In this document: positions 7,166 to 11,106 of the stretch, in pieces | Layout of the letters: each line of letters begins with the position of its first letter | How positions within the stretch are numbered: position 1 is the first letter of the stretch | From: Spirochaetota bacterium | Lineage (GTDB): Bacteria; Spirochaetota; Leptospiria; Turneriellales; Turneriellaceae | NCBI GenBank assembly: GCA_963205035.1 | Contig: CAUJII010000174.1 | Location: forward strand, 1 to 11,106 | DNA: 11,106 bases | Direction of reading: 5' to 3' | Made by a program: the position numbers and the translations under genes | The notes under the pieces: generated by a model | The model's input: the letters and a program-made list of their open reading frames with translations, nothing else | Database searches by the model: none | What the model was told of the DNA's origin: nothing

Positions 7166-7884
7166 AATTTTCGCATAACGATATTTTTACCGGTCTCTTT
7201 TTCTTGATTGGCACGATTTTTTTATTAACGGTGATTCTTTTCATTGCGGGCTACGATCTTCTAGACGATAGAACCGAATACTTTGTGCGGTTTGAAAAAT
7301 TGGCAGGAGTCAAAAAAGGAACGACGATTCGCATTAAGAATTTTGCCGTGGGTGAAGTAAAAGATGTCATCCCCATTTACGGAGTCGATTTGCATTTCAA
7401 AGCGCGCGTGCTTGTCAATAAAGAGTTTGCGCTTTATCAAGGCACGGTCGTCAACATCACCAACCAAAACGTCATCGGCGATACGGTGATTGATCTAATA
7501 CCGTCCTTAGTCAAAAAATATAAACTCAAAGAACACGATACGCTATTCGCGACGAGCGTTACAAACCTCGACCAGATGGTTTCACAAATCTCGAATTTAG
7601 TTTCGACTATTAACAAGATGGTCGAAACGTTCGGCGCTTTGGCGGGCGACAACAAGGGCGATCTCAAGATGCTACTCATGAACCTCAACGGTTCGATTAC
7701 CAAAGTCAACGCGCTTCTCGACTCGTCGCAAGGCGAGATTGTTGCGATCATGCGCAACATCCACAGCACATCGACGACTCTCGACAAGTTCACCAAAGAG
7801 ATGGCGAACAACCCTTGGAAGATTTTGGACAAGAGAGGCGGAGGTGGCGAGGCTGTACCGACCTCGACCGCAGCGCTGCCTTAG
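7162..7884 (+). CDS. MCE/MlaD-family lipid-transfer protein
   Basis: A 240-residue protein with one N-terminal membrane anchor (about residues 9-29, FTGLFFLIGTIFLLTVILFI) and an MCE domain at about 38-115. The domain carries its usual features: YFVRFEKLAGVKKGTTIRI, G64 in the VGEV turn, and IGDTVIDLIPS. The remainder (about 130-215) is helical and coiled-coil-like. It ends with NPWKIL, a motif common near the C-terminus of MCE proteins, then a Gly/Ala-rich tail. MCE proteins are periplasmic, inner-membrane-anchored rings or tubes that carry phospholipids or other lipids between membranes, driven by an ABC ATPase and permease. The ATG at 7162 overlaps the preceding ATPase stop as ATGA, so the two are translationally coupled and very probably act together. 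The gene has a single MCE domain, as MlaD does, but is longer than Escherichia coli MlaD because of the helical tail. Confidence 0.9.
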   Translation: MKFSHNDIFTGLFFLIGTIFLLTVILFIAGYDLLDDRTEYFVRFEKLAGVKKGTTIRIKNFAVGEVKDVIPIYGVDLHFKARVLVNKEFALYQGTVVNITNQNVIGDTVIDLIPSLVKKYKLKEHDTLFATSVTNLDQMVSQISNLVSTINKMVETFGALAGDNKGDLKMLLMNLNGSITKVNALLDSSQGEIVAIMRNIHSTSTTLDKFTKEMANNPWKILDKRGGGGEAVPTSTAALP

Positions 7885-7910
7885 GCGGGGTCAGAGGCCA
7901 CGAACTGCAA

Positions 7911-8888
7911 GTGGAACTTATTCCGTTTACGCAAGCGAGTATCGACCGGCAGGGGATTCGAGATTTTTCACGCGGTTTTCTTTTTAACCCTTATAGAAAT
8001 TATCCTACGTTGAGTAGATTGGACGGCAGCCGATACATTGCTGGTCTGGTAGAAGATTTGATTTGCAGAGACAGTGCGACTGCTTGGGGAGCAAATTCCT
8101 CTGGAAAACTTGCAGGAGTCGGTATTGTGCAAAAAGCGCAATGGGAGACGGATTACTTTGGACGCAAAATTGCCGATTTGAGACTCTTTTCAGGGACAGT
8201 GAGTATGCGAAGTACGGCGGACGCATCGCGCCTTTTGCTACAGACGGCTGTTGAATGGTGCAAAAATCAGAAATTTGAATTGATAATGGTGAAAGTAGAT
8301 TGCGAAGATTTTGGATCTATCCGCGCACTGCAAGAGTCGAATTTCTATTTAGTCGATACAATGCTAACGTATGTCTTCGATAAAGATTCCTGCACTCTGC
8401 CGGAACATAGAGCGAAATACCTTGTCCGCGACTTTGAGCCAAAAGATGAAGCGGCGCTTGTGTCGATTGCCGAGAGCGCTTTTAAGAAGTATCCGAACCG
8501 CTTTCGAGTCGATGCCGCGTTTCCAAGAAACGCCGTCGATCGTTATTTTTCGGAATGGGCGAAAAATATGTGCAACGGGTCTATGGCAGATGAGATTATT
8601 GTTGCGGAGGATTCAGGTAGAATCGTCGGATTTTTAGGATGGCGATTTCAACGAGATTTGCAGAAGTATGTTGGTATCGATATCCCCGGACGTGGTTTGG
8701 GCGCGACTTTGTCAAATTTCCAAGACGCATATAGCGAACTGTTACCGGCGGCCGTCAAAAAAATACTCCAGAAGAACCCCGCCTGCGATTACGAAACTCA
8801 GATTTTTAACCACAAAACAGTCAATGCGCTCGAACAGTCCGGGTTTAGATACGTTCGACATGGGCATACCTTCCACTACGAGTTTTGA
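7911..8888 (+). CDS. Two-domain GNAT-type acyltransferase, WecD-like N-terminal half
   Basis: A 325-residue protein from GTG 7911, the first plausible start after the MCE stop at 7884; AGAGG lies at 7893-7897 but 13 bases away, so the start is tentative. The N-terminal half has WETDYFGRKIADL (about 78-90), which resembles the W-D-x-x-F-F-G segment of sugar-nucleotide N-acetyltransferases of the WecD type, and ends near ALQESNFYLVDT. The C-terminal half has the pattern of a second GNAT domain: EIIVAEDSGRIVGFLGW (about 228-244), a GRGLGATL stretch (260-267) that could contact the cofactor, and the closing NHKTVNALEQSGFRYVRHG (about 300-318), typical of the last GNAT strand. Acetylation of an amino sugar for a surface polysaccharide is inferred, strengthened by the glycosyltransferase that follows. 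Substrate and catalytic residues are not identified. Confidence 0.7.
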   Translation: MELIPFTQASIDRQGIRDFSRGFLFNPYRNYPTLSRLDGSRYIAGLVEDLICRDSATAWGANSSGKLAGVGIVQKAQWETDYFGRKIADLRLFSGTVSMRSTADASRLLLQTAVEWCKNQKFELIMVKVDCEDFGSIRALQESNFYLVDTMLTYVFDKDSCTLPEHRAKYLVRDFEPKDEAALVSIAESAFKKYPNRFRVDAAFPRNAVDRYFSEWAKNMCNGSMADEIIVAEDSGRIVGFLGWRFQRDLQKYVGIDIPGRGLGATLSNFQDAYSELLPAAVKKILQKNPACDYETQIFNHKTVNALEQSGFRYVRHGHTFHYEF

Positions 8889-8928
8889 ATAGTTGAAGAA
8901 AAAATGACCTCCAATATCTAATCCCTTG

Positions 8929-9657
8929 ATGCAAGTTGAAATCTCGGTAATAATTCCTCTCTTCAACAATGGTGCCGCTGGACGGGATGCAGGCATTGCC
9001 GTGAGTAAGGAGCTACAGAAGACGCGGCTCTCTTACGAAATTCTATTCGTCAACGATGGGAGCGCAAACCATTCAGTGCAGCCAGTGCGTGAGTTGTGTA
9101 AGAAAAAATCTGAGTATAGACTTTTGACTCTAAAGCAGAACTATGGACAAATGATCGCTCTCGCCGCCGGCCTCGACCATTCCTTAGGAAAATGTGTCGT
9201 AACTTTCGATGCAGATATGCAAATTGAACCGCGCGCGATTTTAGAATTTTACGCCCTCTATAAAAAAGGATTTGATTTTATTAGCGGTTTGCGTCGAAGC
9301 CGCTCGCCCCGACCTCTTTATCGAAAGATTTTTTCCTGGGCTATCGGTTTTTTCTTTATAGTAATTACGAGAGGTCGGATGCGGGATATAGGTTGTGGTG
9401 CGAATGCCGTTTCTACCGAAATTATCGATAAATTTCGAAGGTTGAAAAATCGTAAAGAGTTGGTAAAGATTATTATATTTGAACTTGCGCAAAACCCCTG
9501 CGAACTACCGCTCCTCGAAGATCGGAGCCGCCATTTTCGGTCGGGCTATACTTTTTTTTCGTTAGTGCGTTATTTTCTAAAAATTCTGGCGTATTATCTT
9601 AAATTGCCGCTAAGAACAAAGAACTATGAAATTGTGGAATCGCCCTTCTGCAAATAG
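8929..9657 (+). CDS. Family-2 glycosyltransferase, compact polyprenyl-phosphate sugar transferase-like
   Basis: A 242-residue GT-A fold protein. It shows VIIPLFNNG (7-15), the nucleotide-binding VNDGS (41-45), NYGQMIALAAGL (71-82), the metal-binding DAD with FDADMQIEP (93-101), and GCGANAVS (155-162). A late R-x(n)-SGYTFFSLVRY (about 204-214) corresponds to the RxxGxSxY segment of dolichol/undecaprenyl-phosphate glycosyltransferases (DPM1/ArnC-like). The two C-terminal membrane helices of ArnC are absent; hydrophobic patches remain at about 136-147 and 214-225. It probably transfers a sugar to a lipid carrier at the inner face of the membrane. ATG 8929 is chosen over the adjacent TTG 8926; no strong Shine-Dalgarno is seen. 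Base composition is clearly AT-richer than the neighbours (9421-9480 is only about a quarter G+C), which suggests separate acquisition. The gene converges on the adenosyltransferase gene. Confidence 0.82.
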   Translation: MQVEISVIIPLFNNGAAGRDAGIAVSKELQKTRLSYEILFVNDGSANHSVQPVRELCKKKSEYRLLTLKQNYGQMIALAAGLDHSLGKCVVTFDADMQIEPRAILEFYALYKKGFDFISGLRRSRSPRPLYRKIFSWAIGFFFIVITRGRMRDIGCGANAVSTEIIDKFRRLKNRKELVKIIIFELAQNPCELPLLEDRSRHFRSGYTFFSLVRYFLKILAYYLKLPLRTKNYEIVESPFCK

Positions 9658-9684
9658 ATAAATAAAATTCTCGTACCCCCTGCG
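9658..9684. other. 27-base convergent junction without a visible terminator
   Basis: The glycosyltransferase (plus strand) and adenosyltransferase (minus strand) stops are separated by only 27 bases. The spacer is A/T-rich at its left end and contains a run of five C, but has no stem-loop followed by T in either direction. Transcripts may therefore overlap or end inside the opposite gene. Confidence 0.6.
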
Positions 9685-10251
9685 TTACTTCTCCCACTCG
9701 GGTTCGGCGACGCCTTCGAGGTGGTTGAAATACCGCGCCAAAACAAAAAAATAATCGGAAAGACGGTTGATGTATTGAACCAGCAACAGCGACGGCGCCT
9801 CGACTGCAACCATCGCGCGTTCTGCGCGGCGGCAGACAGTCCGGCAAACATGGGTTTGCGCGGCAAGAAGTGAGCCTCCGGGAAGGATAAAGTTTTTTAT
9901 GGGTTGCAACGAGGCTTGCATGCGGTCGATTTCTTTTTCTAAGTCTTGAACGTCGCTTTCTTGAATGCGCCGCGAGAGCTTGGCGAGAAATTTTTCGTCG
10001 CCGGTCGCGAGTTCGGCACCCAAGTCAAACAATCGGTTTTGCAGGGAGTAAAGAAATTTATCGAGGTTTTCTCGTTCAGAAAGAATATTTGGATGCGCGG
10101 CGACTGCCAGCGTCGAACGGAGTAATCCCACAAACGAATTGAGTTCGTCGACTGCGCCGTATTGAGCGACGCGGCCATCGCTTTTCAAGAGTCTGCCGCC
10201 GCCGAAGAGTGAGGTCTTCCCCGTGTCGCCTGTTTTAGTGTAGATTTTCAT
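9685..10251 (-). CDS. pduO: PduO-type cob(I)alamin adenosyltransferase
   Basis: A 188-residue protein that transfers the 5'-deoxyadenosyl group from ATP to cob(I)alamin, making adenosylcobalamin in the cytoplasm for mutases and related enzymes. Family motifs are complete. The N-terminal ATP-binding YTKTGDTGKTSLFGG (4-18) is followed by YGAVDELNSFVGLLR (31-45), FILPGGS (121-127), CRTVCRRAER (136-145), and the C-terminal INRLSDYFFVLAR (161-173). Length is normal for the family. ATG is at 10251-10249, five bases after the pyruvate kinase stop, so it probably rides on the same transcript; no good Shine-Dalgarno is seen in the short spacer. It is not beside other B12 or propanediol genes here; the symbol reflects family type, not a pdu operon. 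Confidence 0.93.
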   Translation of the reverse strand: MKIYTKTGDTGKTSLFGGGRLLKSDGRVAQYGAVDELNSFVGLLRSTLAVAAHPNILSERENLDKFLYSLQNRLFDLGAELATGDEKFLAKLSRRIQESDVQDLEKEIDRMQASLQPIKNFILPGGSLLAAQTHVCRTVCRRAERAMVAVEAPSLLLVQYINRLSDYFFVLARYFNHLEGVAEPEWEK

Positions 10252-10256
10252 CGCGT

Positions 10257-11105
10257 CTAAAGTGTGCGCACCTGAATCGACTCGACGCGGCTTTCCCCTG
10301 CGAGAATGTCAGAGACGATGACGATGCGCGCACCCGGTTGCAGCATCTTTTTCTTGCGGAGCAAATCAAATGCCGTCTTGATCGTGCGCTCCGGATCGCT
10401 CGAAAAATCGATGCGGTACGGATAGCATGCGCGGTTGAGAAGGAGCTTGCGGCGGATCTGCGACATATTCGTGAACGCAAAAACGGTTGCGTAGATAGGA
10501 TGGTATGCAGTGACAAAATCTGCAGTCAGTCCGCGGCGCGTAAAAACAACAATCGCGTCGGCCTTGAGGTGGTCTGCAAGCTCGACGGCGCTTTCTGCAA
10601 ATGCACCTTTCACATCGTCGGATTTATACTCGCGCGTCCAGCCGATACCGCCCGAATCTTCAATACGTTTCAAAATTTTGTCGAGAGTCTCTGTCGCTTT
10701 GATCGGGAATTTACCCGCCGCAGTCTCTCCCGAAAGCATCGTCGCATCGACTTCTTCGTACGCCGCGTTAGCAACGTCGGTTACTTCGGCACGTGTCGGA
10801 ATGGGGTTTTCAATCATCGACTCTAAGAGGTGCGTTGCGACAATGACTCGCTTGCCTTGCCTTGCACATTCTTTCACGATGCGGCGTTGCAGAATCGGCA
10901 ATTCTTCGATGGGGACTTCAATCCCTAAATCGCCACGCGCAACCATGACGCCGTTTGCGGATGCGATAATTTCTTTATAATTAGCGGCAGCTTGTGAGTC
11001 TTCAATTTTTGCAATGACCTGCGCATGGCCGTTATAGCGGTCAATCATGCGTTTGCATTCTTCGACATCGGCTGCTGTGCGAACGAACGAGAGGGCTATG
11101 AAGTC
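10257..11105 (-). CDS. pyk: Pyruvate kinase (C-terminal part; N-terminus beyond the right edge)
   Basis: The enzyme converts phosphoenolpyruvate and ADP to pyruvate and ATP, the last step of glycolysis. The open frame runs off the right edge; 282 C-terminal residues are visible of the roughly 470-480 usual. The catalytic and metal region is clear: DFIALSFVR, AKIED (catalytic Lys and metal-ligand Glu), VMVARGDLGIEVP with the metal-ligand Asp, then VIVATHLLESM, PTRAEVTDVANA and MLSGETAAGKFP. The usual Gln of ATQMLESM is His here. The alpha/beta C-terminal domain follows (ADAIVVFTRRG) and the protein ends at QVRTL, with no extra C-terminal PEP-utiliser domain. The stop (10259-10257) is five bases before the adenosyltransferase ATG. 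Confidence 0.95.
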   Translation of the reverse strand, partial: DFIALSFVRTAADVEECKRMIDRYNGHAQVIAKIEDSQAAANYKEIIASANGVMVARGDLGIEVPIEELPILQRRIVKECARQGKRVIVATHLLESMIENPIPTRAEVTDVANAAYEEVDATMLSGETAAGKFPIKATETLDKILKRIEDSGGIGWTREYKSDDVKGAFAESAVELADHLKADAIVVFTRRGLTADFVTAYHPIYATVFAFTNMSQIRRKLLLNRACYPYRIDFSSDPERTIKTAFDLLRKKKMLQPGARIVIVSDILAGESRVESIQVRTL

Positions 11106-11106
11106 G

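Noticed and set aside
7437..7832. 131-codon minus-strand frame inside the MCE gene
   Set aside because: Antisense to a clear MCE domain, with no supporting motif or ribosome site.
7815..7910. Upstream extension of the acyltransferase to a TTG at 7815
   Set aside because: It would overlap the MCE gene by 70 bases and add an Arg-rich stretch with no family similarity; GTG 7911 is more natural.
10338..10980. Two plus-strand open frames (162 and 156 codons) opposite pyruvate kinase
   Set aside because: The minus strand encodes unmistakable pyruvate kinase motifs; these are antisense shadows.

Overview
The window looks like chromosomal DNA of a Gram-negative (two-membrane) bacterium. It encodes a FadL/OMPP1-type outer-membrane barrel, an MCE (MlaD-like) lipid-transfer protein, and exported proteins rich in cysteine. 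Base composition is close to balanced, with a visibly AT-rich island near 8.9-9.66 kb. The gene set and the style of the large exported protein remind me of Leptospirales (Turneriella/Leptospira-like) spirochaetes. That is an impression only: no rRNA or other decisive marker is present.

Layout. (1) 2-4738 (+): the C-terminal 1,057 residues of a very large unrecognised protein that enters from the left edge. Six bases later comes a FadL-like outer-membrane protein whose ribosome-binding site overlaps the upstream stop, so the two are probably co-translated and may work together at the cell surface. (2) 4739-4997: the only sizeable non-coding gap. It holds a possible decayed copy of the barrel's C-terminal end, a run of ten G flanked by short inverted arms, and small palindromes. 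(3) 4998-9657 (+): a tightly packed run of miaB (tRNA methylthiotransferase), an ABC-type ATPase with degenerate catalytic motifs, an MCE/MlaD-like protein, a two-domain GNAT-type acyltransferase, and a compact family-2 glycosyltransferase. (4) Convergent on the minus strand: pyruvate kinase (entering from the right edge), followed 5 bases later by a PduO-type cob(I)alamin adenosyltransferase that ends 27 bases from the glycosyltransferase stop.

How the parts may fit. The ABC ATPase and MCE protein overlap by 4 bases (ATGA) and look like two parts of an inner-membrane lipid (Mla-type) transporter whose permease is not in the window. The FadL-like barrel is a hydrophobic-substrate channel, so the plus-strand genes have an envelope and lipid-traffic flavour. 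The acyltransferase and glycosyltransferase suggest surface-sugar modification. The minus-strand pair is housekeeping metabolism (glycolysis and B12 cofactor). The strongest leads for something undescribed are the giant cysteine-rich protein coupled to the FadL-like barrel, which carries an apparent phage-type domain in its middle, and the ABC ATPase that lacks the usual catalytic glutamate and signature motif. No mobile element, CRISPR array, tRNA or rRNA was seen.
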